Assembly: GCA_965116785.1 (NCBI GenBank) | Contig: OZ220731.1 | Location: forward strand, 2,418,001-2,482,000 | DNA: 64,000 bases | DNA from: Bin87 sp965116785 | GTDB taxonomy: Bacteria; Chloroflexota; Dehalococcoidia; Lucifugimonadales; UBA3495 | Direction of reading: 5' to 3' | Shown here: one piece after another, positions 25,672-35,700 of the stretch | How positions within the stretch are numbered: position 1 is the stretch's first letter | Layout: every line of letters begins with the position of its first letter | The notes under the pieces: model-generated | Seen by the model: only the letters and a program-made list of their open reading frames with translations | The model's database searches: none | Told to the model about the DNA's origin: nothing | Made by a program: the position numbers and the translations under genes

Positions 25672-26943
25672 ATGAACGGCCGCGAGCACGAATTGCCCGT
25701 GACACCACCGGGCACACCTTCCCTGTGGGAGTTCGCCAAGGCCCAGGGGATGGACCGGCGCCATTTCCTGCGGCTGTTGCTGGCCGGCGGCGCCACAGCG
25801 GTGCTGGCCGCCTGCGCCGGCACGGGCTCGTCCGATGCACCGATGGCGTCGCAGGCTCCGGTTACCGAAACCGGTCCGGCACAGGTCGGCCCCTGGTTCA
25901 AAGACCCGGCGCCGTTCATCGTGCATGGAGACAAGGGGCTGGAGGCGCGGCTGGAAGACATGCAGGGCATGCTCACACCCAACCGCCTGTTCTTCGTCCG
26001 CAACAACTCCGTTAGCCTGGACCTGGACGCCAACGACTGGCGTCTGACGGTCGAAGGCGACGCAGTCTCCGAACCGCTGGAACTCACCTACCGGGAAATC
26101 CGCAACCTGCCCAGCCGCACCCTCACGTCATACCTCGAATGCGCGGGCAACCACCGCGCCATGTTCAACCTGATGAACGGGCAGGAGGCGTCCGGCACGC
26201 AGTGGATGACGGGAGCCGTGGGCAATGGCGAATGGGTGGGCGCGCAACTCCGCGACGTGCTGACGCTGGCGGGAATCCAGCCCGATGCCGCTTCCGTTTT
26301 GCTGGTAGGGCTCGACGTGGAGTCTCCCGAGGAGGGATTTCGCTACGTCCTGCCGGTGGAGAAAGCGATGGAACCGGACACCCTGCTGGCCTACACGCTC
26401 AACGGTGAGACGTTGCCCAAAGACCACGGCTTCCCCGTTCGAGTCCTGGCGCCCGGATGGGTGGGAAGCGCCAACGTCAAGTGGCTGGGTCGCATCGTCG
26501 TTTCATCGGAACCGATGTGGACGCGGAACAACACCACGTCCTATACGCTCATCGGCGACGACTACCCGCCACAGGGCGAATCGCTGGGCCAGCCGGTTAC
26601 CGCGCAGGTGATTAAGAGCGCCCTGGCCCTCCCCTGGCCGGCGGAACTTCCGTCGGGACGCCACCGCATCCACGGGTACGCTCACTCCCCATCGGGCCCC
26701 ATCTCACGCGTGGAATGGAGCATCGACGCGGGTCAAACCTGGAACGAGGCCACGCTCTCAGGTTCGCAGCCTGACCGCTCCTGGGCGCGTTTCGAGTTCC
26801 AGTGGGACGCCGAGCCGGGCGAACACGTCATGATGACACGGGCCACCGACACGGCAGGTAACACCCAGCCCGACCGTATCCCGTTCAACGAGAAGGGCTA
26901 CCTCTTCAACCAGCCCGTCGCCCACCCGGTTCGGGTCGTATAA
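25672..26943 (+). CDS. Sulfite oxidase-like molybdopterin-dependent oxidoreductase, secreted
   Basis: The N-terminus has a twin-arginine-like segment, DRRHFLRLLLAGG, ending in LAAC, so it is likely a Tat-exported lipoprotein. The molybdenum cofactor domain (~80-300) includes the ligand Cys in SYLECAGNHR and WVGSANVKWLGR. A C-terminal Mo-co dimerisation domain (~310-420) has ISRVEWSIDAGQTWNEA. This matches SorA/YedY-like sulfite oxidase relatives. Start is ATG 25672 or the in-frame ATG 25645; neither has a strong ribosome site. It would oxidise a small anion or thio compound outside the membrane, using a cytochrome not found here. Confidence 0.85.
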   Translation: MNGREHELPVTPPGTPSLWEFAKAQGMDRRHFLRLLLAGGATAVLAACAGTGSSDAPMASQAPVTETGPAQVGPWFKDPAPFIVHGDKGLEARLEDMQGMLTPNRLFFVRNNSVSLDLDANDWRLTVEGDAVSEPLELTYREIRNLPSRTLTSYLECAGNHRAMFNLMNGQEASGTQWMTGAVGNGEWVGAQLRDVLTLAGIQPDAASVLLVGLDVESPEEGFRYVLPVEKAMEPDTLLAYTLNGETLPKDHGFPVRVLAPGWVGSANVKWLGRIVVSSEPMWTRNNTTSYTLIGDDYPPQGESLGQPVTAQVIKSALALPWPAELPSGRHRIHGYAHSPSGPISRVEWSIDAGQTWNEATLSGSQPDRSWARFEFQWDAEPGEHVMMTRATDTAGNTQPDRIPFNEKGYLFNQPVAHPVRVV

Positions 26944-26949
26944 GGCCTC

Positions 26950-27081
26950 GCGCGTACCCAGTTTCGCCCGTGGAGTCATTGCGAGCGAAGCGCGGCAATC
27001 TCGTCAAGGCAACGGACGCCGCCACGGGAACGGGATCGCCACGTCGCTGCGCTCCTCGCGATGACAAACTGGGCACGCATG
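26950..27081. repeat. Dispersed palindromic repeat, copy C
   Basis: Same family as copies A and B: begins CGCGTACCCAGTTT, includes GTCATTGCGAGCGAAGCG and GGCAATCTCGTC, and ends CGCGATGACAAACTGGGCAC. The outer ends CGTACCCAGTTT and AAACTGGGCACG are inverted repeats. It lies between convergent genes, 5 bp from the amine oxidase stop, and may help terminate both. Confidence 0.85.
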
Positions 27082-27086
27082 GGCCT

Positions 27087-29033
27087 CTAGGTGTGGCACG
27101 CCTCCTCGCAGTGGTCGCTGGGAGGCACGTCCAGCACCGGGTTGGTGTCGAAGAACGCGACGGGCTTGAGGCTGAACCCGCAGTAGGCCACTGGTGAAAT
27201 CGGCCAGTCCTCCGGACGGGGCACGTGGTGGTAACCCAGCGTGTACCAGAGCACCACGTCGGTGTCCGCCACGCTCCGGTTGTTTTTCGTGTACTCGGGC
27301 AGGCCCGCGCCGCCCGGGTGCTGGTTGGGGTACGGGCCCGTGGCCGATATTTCGTCGCGGTCGTAGGGCGTCACCCACAGGTGCTTGGTCATGAAGCCGG
27401 CGCGCTTGATGATGCTGGCGTCCGGATGCGCAAAGGGCAGGATGTTCTCACCCGGCATCAGCTTGTAACTCACGGGCTGCCCCAGCGCGTTCTTCGCCGA
27501 CGTGTTGGACACCACCCAGTACCGCCCACTCATCGGGTCAATCACCCGCTGCGCTTCGTGCTCCGTTCCCAGCAGGGTCTTCTCGGCGTAGAAGGCGTTG
27601 CCGTGGGGGTTGTCCGGCCCCGGCGGTGCGGCCACGGTGTTGACCTCGAATACCGAGTTCTCCTCGCCGTCCACGTTCATGTCCATGCGGAAGTTGAAGA
27701 AGTGCTGGTGAATGTGCGCGTTCAGTTGGGGCGCCACGATTGTGCCGTACTTGGGAGTTTCGCCCTCCGCGATGCCGGCCGTGTTGATGATTCCGGTCAG
27801 CTTGATCTCCATCTGGATCGTGCCGTCCTGGTAGAAATACCAGAAGAAGCCGTATTCGTAGTTGCCCACGGTGGCCATGCTGGATATCACCAGCCGCCGG
27901 GAACGCCGCACCTCGGTCTGCCCGCTGCGCCAGTCGGTATGCTTCCACAGGATGCCGTAGTCCTCCTCGTGCATGCACACCGCGTTGGGTATGGTGAACG
28001 CCTCCCCGCTGCCGGTGTTCAGCGCGGCATCGAAGTAGTAAATTTCTCCCAGACAGTCGCACCCCAGCGTGAGCGAATTGGTCAGCGAGCCGATGCCGTA
28101 CTCGCCGGCGTCGAAGGCGTTTTTCCGGTAGTGGTCCTTGCCGGGCTCGCCGTAGGGCACCACCATGTCGGACAGGGCCGCGCGGTGCAGGATGGGACGT
28201 ACCCGCCCTTGGTCCTCGTACCCCACGGTGTGGATCACTAACCCCTCCCGCGGCGTGAACCCGACTCGCAGGTGCCACTTCTGCCACGTCACCTTCCAGC
28301 CGTCGACCTGGAAGCTGGGCCCCTCCGGTTGGATGATGTCCAGAGGTTTCAGGTCCTCGCGGAATTTCGCCACGAACTCCGCGCCATAGTTTCCCGGCTC
28401 CGGCGCCAGCGGCACCAGTCCATAGTCGTCGACGCGCACCACCTTCATGCTGTTCAGATCCACCACGGCGGTGACACCTTCGATCGGTCGGGCGTAGCCG
28501 TTATCCGTGGGACTCGACCGGACGAAGTTGCGGCACAGCACCAGGCGCCTTCCTTCCTCGTCCTCGAAACCGTAGTTGCCGGCAGACCACGGATCCACCA
28601 TCACCAGACTGGGGTCGGTGATGCCCCGCTTTTTGATGGCAGCCTGGAACCGCTCGTCCGCCTGCACCGCGGCCTCACACTCCATGAACTCGTCGAACAT
28701 GACCCGGGGCTGCACGCCGGGAATATGCTCCCACGAAACGACACTCCGGTCGTCCAGCGACACCACCGCCTCGTAGGTGGCCGGCACATCGTTGTCCAGC
28801 ACCACCAGGAACGCCTCTCGCCGTACCGGGTCACCCGGCTGATGCGCCAGCGCCACATCCTTGTCCGGCTCCCGCAGCACGACGGTCTCGAACCGGGTTC
28901 GCGGGCCCAGGCGGCGCTGGGATTTCAGGATGGATGACGCTTCGGCGATCTCCTCGGCCGTCAGCGGGTCCAGCGGGTGCGATACCACCGAGCGGGTTGC
29001 TTCCTGCGGCGTTACCTTGGTGGAAATGGCCAT
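27087..29033 (-). CDS. Copper amine oxidase (primary-amine oxidase)
   Basis: A 648-residue enzyme of the TPQ-copper type. The topaquinone precursor Tyr is in TVGNYEYGFFW near residue 395, matching N-Y-(D/E)-Y. The catalytic base Asp is in YYFDAALNTG near residue 340. Copper ligands are in HIHQHFFNFRMD near residue 455 and a third His farther down. Residues ~15-235 form the two N2/N3-like domains. Start ATG 29033 follows GAGGAG, with MAISTKVTPQEA. No signal peptide is present, so it is cytoplasmic. It oxidises primary amines to aldehyde, ammonia and H2O2. It diverges from the NHL gene by 187 bp. Confidence 0.9.
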   Translation of the reverse strand: MAISTKVTPQEATRSVVSHPLDPLTAEEIAEASSILKSQRRLGPRTRFETVVLREPDKDVALAHQPGDPVRREAFLVVLDNDVPATYEAVVSLDDRSVVSWEHIPGVQPRVMFDEFMECEAAVQADERFQAAIKKRGITDPSLVMVDPWSAGNYGFEDEEGRRLVLCRNFVRSSPTDNGYARPIEGVTAVVDLNSMKVVRVDDYGLVPLAPEPGNYGAEFVAKFREDLKPLDIIQPEGPSFQVDGWKVTWQKWHLRVGFTPREGLVIHTVGYEDQGRVRPILHRAALSDMVVPYGEPGKDHYRKNAFDAGEYGIGSLTNSLTLGCDCLGEIYYFDAALNTGSGEAFTIPNAVCMHEEDYGILWKHTDWRSGQTEVRRSRRLVISSMATVGNYEYGFFWYFYQDGTIQMEIKLTGIINTAGIAEGETPKYGTIVAPQLNAHIHQHFFNFRMDMNVDGEENSVFEVNTVAAPPGPDNPHGNAFYAEKTLLGTEHEAQRVIDPMSGRYWVVSNTSAKNALGQPVSYKLMPGENILPFAHPDASIIKRAGFMTKHLWVTPYDRDEISATGPYPNQHPGGAGLPEYTKNNRSVADTDVVLWYTLGYHHVPRPEDWPISPVAYCGFSLKPVAFFDTNPVLDVPPSDHCEEACHT

Positions 29034-29220
29034 GATGTGCTCCTCTGTTATGGTTGCTCCAGCCAAACGTTTGCTATGACAGATACCGGACGCTATCAGC
29101 GTGTCGCATCGCGGTCAAGCAACCTGCCGGGCGGCATTACGTCGAATCCAGAAAGGCACACTGCTGGTTGGGTGCTAAAATCTCCGCAATCTGGAAACGA
29201 CGGTCCACGGAGGCAATCAA

Positions 29221-30057
29221 ATGGCCATCACCGTAGGCATGGGTGATTACGTGTACGAATACCAGCCGGAATGGGCTCGCCTCCCGGTGGGCCAGGGTTT
29301 CCAGGGTATCAGCGGGGTCGCCGTGGACAGTCGGGACTGGGTTTACGTGTTCCAGCGCCAGGGTCCTCGCGTGCTCGTGTTCGACCCTCACGGAAACCCG
29401 CTGGCAGCGTGGTACAGCAGCGGCGGTGTGCCTGCCGACGCCCACCACATCCACATCGGGCCAGACGACTCGGTGTACCTGGTTGACCGCGACGCGCACC
29501 AGATCCTGAAATACTCTCCGGACGGCGAGCTCCTGGCGTCCATCGGCACGCGGAACCGGGCTGCCCTCCAAGCCCCGTTCAACCATCCGGCTGACGTTTG
29601 CGTGGCGCCCTCGGGCGAGCTCTTCGTCGCGGATGGCTACGGGAATGCCTCCGTGCATCGTCTGACCCCCGACGGTGACCTTATACAGTCATTCGGCAGC
29701 TCCGGCCGTGGCCCCGGGGAGTTCATCGTGCCGCACAGTATCCGCGTATCCGCCGACGGACGAGTCTACGTAGCCGATCGCGAGAACAACCGGGTGCAGG
29801 TATTTACCACTGACGGCGAGTTCGTCGACCAGTGGACCGACTTCAAGTGCCCCATGGGCGTGCACATCGACGCCGAGCAGCGGGTCTACGTGACCGACCA
29901 GGTGCCACGCCTCAGCATCATGACCCTGGACGGAGAGCTATTGGCCCGGGGCAGGACCTTCGAGTACGCCCACCAGGTGTACACCGACTCGCAGGGCAAC
30001 ATTTACGGCGCGGACACCTCCAACCAGCGGGTGCAGAAACTGTCCCGGGTCCAGTAA
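29221..30057 (+). CDS. NHL-repeat propeller protein (peptidylamidoglycolate lyase-like)
   Basis: A 278-residue six-bladed propeller with NHL-type blades: GVAVDSRDWVYVFQR, HIHIGPDDSVYLVDR, PADVCVAPSGELFVADGYG, HSIRVSADGRVYVADREN and HQVYTDSQGNIYGADTSN. Start ATG 29221 follows GGAGG. No signal peptide is evident, unlike eukaryotic amidating lyases, so it is cytoplasmic or leaderless. Similar proteins in Chloroflexota are annotated as lyase-like by fold only; a catalytic site is not established. It lies between the amine oxidase and a LLM monooxygenase and may share their pathway. Confidence 0.72.
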   Translation: MAITVGMGDYVYEYQPEWARLPVGQGFQGISGVAVDSRDWVYVFQRQGPRVLVFDPHGNPLAAWYSSGGVPADAHHIHIGPDDSVYLVDRDAHQILKYSPDGELLASIGTRNRAALQAPFNHPADVCVAPSGELFVADGYGNASVHRLTPDGDLIQSFGSSGRGPGEFIVPHSIRVSADGRVYVADRENNRVQVFTTDGEFVDQWTDFKCPMGVHIDAEQRVYVTDQVPRLSIMTLDGELLARGRTFEYAHQVYTDSQGNIYGADTSNQRVQKLSRVQ

Positions 30058-30103
30058 TCGAGGCCGTTGCATCCGGCACACCGGAAGGCGACGTAGGTAC
30101 GGT

Positions 30104-31231
30104 ATGCGATTCGCAGCTTTCACCACCGTGGCCGCCTCGGTTGGCGGCGCCACTGAAGCGGCAGGCTTTCTGGACAACCTGCGGCAGCAGGCAATGTTGG
30201 CGGAGGAACTCGGGTTCGAGGCCATCTGGCTGGGCGAGCATCACTTCACCCCGCTGGGCGTGGGCGATCTGCCCAATCCGATAATGCTGGGCGCGGACCT
30301 TGCCGCCCGCACCTCCAGGATCCGCATCGGCCAGATGGCAAACATCGCCACCTGGTGGCATCCCATCCGGCTGGCCGAGGACCTGGCCATGCTGGACAAC
30401 ATGAGCGCCGGCCGTCTCGAAGTGGGTTTCGGCCGCGGCATCTGGCCCTATGAGGGGCCGCAGTTCCACCCCAACGCCGACCCCCGCAAGGACGCCGAAA
30501 ACCGGGAATTATTCCAGGAAACCGTCGAGATCGTCCGCAAGATCTGGGCCGACGAGTACTTCGACCACCACGGAACCAACTACACCTTCCCAGTTCCGGA
30601 CACCGTCTTCTCCCATCCATCAGTCGCTCCAGATGCGGCGTGGCGGGATGGCGACCACGTGACCCGGCTGCGCGTGACCCCACGCCCCTACCAGCAACCA
30701 CACCCGCCGCTGTGGATGACGGTGTCCACCGACCGCTCGGTGACCACCGCCGCCCGGATGGGGCTCAAGGCATGCTACTGGCAGCCCCCTCCGCTGCGGA
30801 TCCGGCAGCGCATGGAAATCTACGCCGAGGCGCGTTCCGACGTGGAGGGCCGTCCCTATGAATTGGGCGAGGACCAGGCGGTCATGCGCTCCACCTACGT
30901 TGCCGCGTCCATGGAAGAAGCCAGACGGGACGCCGAGGCCGCCATCATGTCGGGCTTCATATTCAACGACCCCTTTCGCGGGCGGCAGGTGTTCACCAAC
31001 CCCGGCGAAGAGCTCGACTCTGACGTCAAACTGGACTGGGACTTCCTGGAGTCCCGCACGCTGCTGGTCGGCTCGCCGGAAAACGTTGCCGAGAAAATCC
31101 ACGAGCTTCAGGAGGTCTGCAACCTGGACTACCTGCTGGTGGAGTTCGCCCATTCCGGCCTGTCGCAGCGCCAGATCCTGGGCAACCTGGAGAACTTCGC
31201 AACCAAAGTCATGCCGCGCTTCGCTGATTAA
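30104..31231 (+). CDS. LLM class flavin-dependent oxidoreductase
   Basis: A 375-residue luciferase-like TIM barrel. Key segments are AIWLGEHHFTP near residue 43, RIRIGQMANIATWWHPIRLA, MLDNMSAGRLEVGFGRG and QPPHPPLWM-like YQQPHPPLWMTVS near residue 200. The terminal LVGSPENVAEKI is the usual flavin-phosphate segment. It is only distantly related to the LLM at 3506. The ribosome site before ATG 30104 is weak (TAGGTA). It starts 46 bp after the NHL gene and ends 30 bp before the convergent MFS gene. The substrate is unknown. Confidence 0.87.
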   Translation: MRFAAFTTVAASVGGATEAAGFLDNLRQQAMLAEELGFEAIWLGEHHFTPLGVGDLPNPIMLGADLAARTSRIRIGQMANIATWWHPIRLAEDLAMLDNMSAGRLEVGFGRGIWPYEGPQFHPNADPRKDAENRELFQETVEIVRKIWADEYFDHHGTNYTFPVPDTVFSHPSVAPDAAWRDGDHVTRLRVTPRPYQQPHPPLWMTVSTDRSVTTAARMGLKACYWQPPPLRIRQRMEIYAEARSDVEGRPYELGEDQAVMRSTYVAASMEEARRDAEAAIMSGFIFNDPFRGRQVFTNPGEELDSDVKLDWDFLESRTLLVGSPENVAEKIHELQEVCNLDYLLVEFAHSGLSQRQILGNLENFATKVMPRFAD

Positions 31232-31261
31232 GGATCGCGGGCAGCGGCGCGTCGTGGGCGC

Positions 31262-32500
31262 CTAAAGGCAGATCATCCCGTGCTGCGGTGCGCCCCTGGC
31301 CTCCTTGTCCCGGACCAGCAGGGTTCCCACCGTCGCGATAATCGACAGGGCCAGCATCAGCAGGAACGCCCGGTCGTAGCTGCCCCAGATGTCGAACGAC
31401 AGGGCGCCGGCCAGGGCGCCAAGGCCGCCGCTGACCTGGTGCACGCCGGAGATGGTTCCGCTGACCCTGCCCAATCGGTTGGTCCCGAAAATGTTGCCGG
31501 AGAACATTACCGTCAGAGGGGCGGTCATGAGGAAGGTGAACCCGTACAGCAGCGCGAAGATTATTACCGACGGTTGATCCTGGTTCAGGATGACCAGCAG
31601 AAAAATCCCGATGCGCATCACGAAGCAGACCAGCGTCGGCCGGCCCGGGCCCAGCTTGTCGGCGAGATAGCCGGAGGCCATGACCCCCAGAAGGCCCATC
31701 ACGCCCATGAGCGCCAGCAGGTACCCCGACACCACCGTGCCGATTCCCGTGTCCAGGGCGAACGCCACCACATGAGTTTGCACGAAGAAGTCCTGGAATC
31801 CGCAGATGGCATACACCACCAGGAGCAGCCAGAATTGGACCGACGTCAGAAGAGGACCCTCCCTCGCCTGTTCATCATCCGGTCCGGCTGACGCTCTCGC
31901 GGCCGGCGTTCCCGAGCTTGCCGGCGCCGATTGGGCGGACCTTACCGCCGCCATCACAATCGGCGCCAGCAGCACCAGGTTGGCCAGCCCCAGCGCCGCG
32001 TAGGAAAGACGCCAGCCGAACCGCACCAGCGACTGGGCCAGCAGTCCGACGATCACCAGTTGGCCGATGGCGTTGCCGGAGACGGCCACGCTGTTGGCAA
32101 CGCCGCGCCGGTTCGGGAACCACCGGACAATCATGACGCTGACGATGGGATTGGACATGCCGGCGTTCCCCAGTGCGAAGACCACCCCGTACACCAGGAA
32201 CAGCTGCCACGGCGAGGAGATGACGCTCATCAGGGCAAGGCCAACCGCGCCCACCACGGCTCCGACACCCATGATCCAGCGAAGGTCGTAGCGATCCGCA
32301 AGTCGGCCGACGAAGGGCATGGCCGCGGCGGAAACCAGCATGTACGCCGTGACGCCAAGCGACAGCACCGAGCGAGACCACAAGAGGTCCTCACCCATGG
32401 GCTTCAGCATGAGCCCCAGGGCAGAGCGCGACCCGCCGTTGAAAAAGAGGATCGCGAACCCCGCTGCCAGGATGATCCAGCGGTAGTCAATCCGGCGCAT
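31262..32500 (-). CDS. MFS transporter
   Basis: A 412-residue twelve-helix membrane transporter. It starts at ATG 32500 (MRRIDYRWIIL), five bases after GGAG; an ATG at 32515 is also in frame. Helix 2-3 carries the MFS loop GRLADRYDLRW, and the ribose of helix 4-5 has NRRGVANSVAVSGNAIGQL, a pattern of the monocarboxylate/oxalate-like branch. An acidic/Ala-rich linker separates the two six-helix halves near residue 205. Substrate and direction are not deducible, although organic acids are a reasonable guess for the family. Confidence 0.83.
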   Translation of the reverse strand: MRRIDYRWIILAAGFAILFFNGGSRSALGLMLKPMGEDLLWSRSVLSLGVTAYMLVSAAAMPFVGRLADRYDLRWIMGVGAVVGAVGLALMSVISSPWQLFLVYGVVFALGNAGMSNPIVSVMIVRWFPNRRGVANSVAVSGNAIGQLVIVGLLAQSLVRFGWRLSYAALGLANLVLLAPIVMAAVRSAQSAPASSGTPAARASAGPDDEQAREGPLLTSVQFWLLLVVYAICGFQDFFVQTHVVAFALDTGIGTVVSGYLLALMGVMGLLGVMASGYLADKLGPGRPTLVCFVMRIGIFLLVILNQDQPSVIIFALLYGFTFLMTAPLTVMFSGNIFGTNRLGRVSGTISGVHQVSGGLGALAGALSFDIWGSYDRAFLLMLALSIIATVGTLLVRDKEARGAPQHGMICL

Positions 32501-32719
32501 CTGGGCTCCGACCAATCAGGATGCGCCACCGTAGCATCGCGCTTTAACGGGAGTCAACGAAGCCCGGCTTCGGTGCGCGGCCCCGCCATTGACGGCTATT
32601 TGCCGCGCGCATAACATCCGCGCATCCTCGCGGAACCGAGAACTATCGCCCCGCGTCCTCCGACCTGCCAGACTACGCGGCCCTACCGTTGACGAAATAT
32701 CACCGAAGAGCGACTGCTG

Positions 32720-35700
32720 ATGTTTGATACGGCGCTGAAAAAGAAGCGGGTCATCGGCATTCTGCTGCTGGCCATCATTCTGGGCCTGTTCCTGGCCTTC
32801 AACCGTATCCCCAAGCTGGATACGGTGGAGGCGGACCTCGCCGGCCTCAACGCTCCCCAAGCCGAGTGCTTTCAGGGATTCTGCATCAACCGGGAACCGG
32901 AAACCGGGTTCTTCGAGCGGTGGTGGGACTTCTCTACGAGCTACCTGAAGCTGGTGACGGTGGGAATGATTTTCGCGTTCCTAGCCGCGGGCATAACGGA
33001 GGTCTTCCTCTTCCCCAATAACGGCAGTTCCCGGTTTACCGGTGGCGGCATCAAGGGGGTGCTGCGTGGGTTCGCTGTCGGTTCGTCGATGAACCTGTGT
33101 TCCGCGTGCATCGTCCCCATCGCCTCCGCCTTTCGAAACCGCGGAGCCCCGGTGGAAACCGCCATCGCCATAACCCAGGGGTCTTCCACGCTGAACCTGC
33201 CGGCGCTGGTGATGGCGGTGCTGGTCTTCACGCCCATGCTGGCCAGCACCCGGATTGCGGTGAGCGTGGCCGGCGTCCTGCTGCTGGGCCCGCTGGTGGC
33301 TCTCCTGATGCGGCGGCAACTCAGCTTCAGCGACGCCTTCAGGTTCGGTCGAGTGGACGGAGCACCTCCGGAGTTAGCCACGTGGCGGGAAACCATTGGC
33401 GTCGGCCTGAAGGACTGGGCAAAAGCCAGCCTGAACTACCTGTGGCGGTTGGGCCCGGCCATGATCCTGGCCGGGATCGCCGGCGGTCTGGTGATCCAAT
33501 GGATAACGCCTGAGACGGTGGCGGCCTATCTGGGCGACGATGTGTCCGGTATCGCGGTGGCGGCCACCCTGGGCATTCTCATCAACGTGCCCCTGCTGTT
33601 CGAGATACCGCTGGTGGCGGTACTCATGCTGGTGGGTATGGGCGCGGCGCCGGCGGCGGCGCTTCTGTTCGGCGCGGCGGCGGCCGGCCCGTTTACCCTA
33701 TGGGGACTGGCGCGCGTGATGCCCAAGAAAGCGGTGGCCGCCTTCGCCGCCGGCACCTGGAGCCTGAGCATGGTCGGGGGCGTGGGCCTGCTCTTCGTCG
33801 GCCCATTTTTCCTGGACAACTCCGATTCCCGCATCGTTTTCAGTTCGGACCGGGACGGCGACTTTGATATCTACTCGACGCTTTCGGATGGTTCCGACCT
33901 GAAGCGGCTCAGCAATAACTCCAGCTACGACGACATGCCCGCGTGGTCGCCCGACGGCAACAAGATCGCGTTCGTGTCAGACCGTCACGGCAGCCCCGAA
34001 ATCTACGTGATGCACGCCGACGGCTCCCGCGTGCGTCGCCTCACCGACGACAACGGCCCCGACAACGCGCTGCCGGTCTGGTCCCCCGACGGCAGTCGGA
34101 TCGCCTGGTCCTCCGAGCGCAACGGCAACCGCGAGATCCACATGATGGATGCCGACGGTTCCAACCGGATCAACCTGACCAACCACCCGGGTTACGACTC
34201 GTCCCCCGCCTGGTCTCCCGATGGGCAGCGCATCGTGTTCAACTCCCGCCGCGACGGGAACCTGGAAATCTACGTGATGGACGCCGACGGGTCCAACCAG
34301 ACCCGTCTCACCCACAACGCCACCTCCGACGAATTTCCCGCCTGGTCGCCGGACGGCTCCAGGATCGCCTTTTCCTCCAGCCGGACCGGCCGCCGCGCCG
34401 TCTACGTGATGGACGCCGACGGTACGAACCCGGCGCAGCTCACCGGGGATGCCTTCAACGACTACTGGCCCGCGTGGTCCCCCGACGGCACCCGGATCGC
34501 GTTCACCAGCGACCGGTACGGCGCCCCGGAGATCATGGCGATGAACGCCGACGGCTCACACCAGGTCAACCTCAGCCGCGGCCCCGGCGCCGACAGTGCG
34601 CCCGCGTGGGGTCCGGGCGATCTGCCGCCGGTCGACACCAAGGGGCCTCGGATCGTGTCCCTGGAGCCTGCCGCCGCCGCCACGTCAGGCGGGAGCCTGG
34701 TGACCATTTCCGGGTCGGGCCTGGTGGAAGGCAGCCGCGTCACCATTGGCGGGCTGGATGCGCCGGTTATGGAATTCCTGGACTCCCACGCGATGACCAT
34801 CGAGATACCCCCACGCCAGGCCGGTGTCGTCGACGCGGTGGTCACCAATCCCGATGGGCGCTCCGGAGTCTTGGGCGAGGGATTCGCCTACCGCCAACCG
34901 CTGTTCACCAACGTGGCGTCCGAAGCCGGCGTCGCGTTTCAGCACTTCCGGGACCCCGTGGACCGCATTCCTCTGGGAGCCGGCGTCGTCGTTTTTGATT
35001 TCAACAACGACGGCAGGCAGGACATCTACGTGGCGTCCAAACCCTCCTGGAGCGACTCTCCGGACCAGATCGACGGGGCCAACGCGTTGTACCGGAACGA
35101 CGGCAACGGGTCGTTCACCGATGTCGCAGCGGACGCCGGTGTCGACGAGCTCATGGGCCTGTCCAACGGTGGGTGCGCCGCCGATTACGATAACGACGGC
35201 GACCAGGACCTCTACGTCACCAACTGGGGCTCCAGCAAGCTTTTCCGGAACAACGGGTCGGGACAGTTCGTGGACGCGACTGCTTACGCCGGATTGGGCG
35301 ACCCCGATGCCAGCTACCGGTCCATGGGCTGCGCCTGGGGCGACTTTGACCGGGACGGACATCTGGACTTCGTTGTAGTCCGGCACATGGAAGAATCGGA
35401 CATGGAGGCTTTCGACCTCAGGCTGTTTTACCTGGCGGTGCGACCGTTGGGCTTGTTCCACAACAACGGCGACGGCACCTTTACGGAGGTTTCGCATCTG
35501 CTGGGAGACGTCTCAGCGCCGCAGAAAATCCACGGAGAATACGGCAACCTGTGGGGAGCCGGGTTCCAGCCCAGCTGGGTCGACTTCGACAACGACGGCG
35601 ACCCCGACCTGTACGTGGTCAACGACTTCGGCCGGGATACCCAGCCCAACGTCCTGTGGCGGAACGATGGCCCCGCTGACGGCGGAATCTGGCGATTTGA

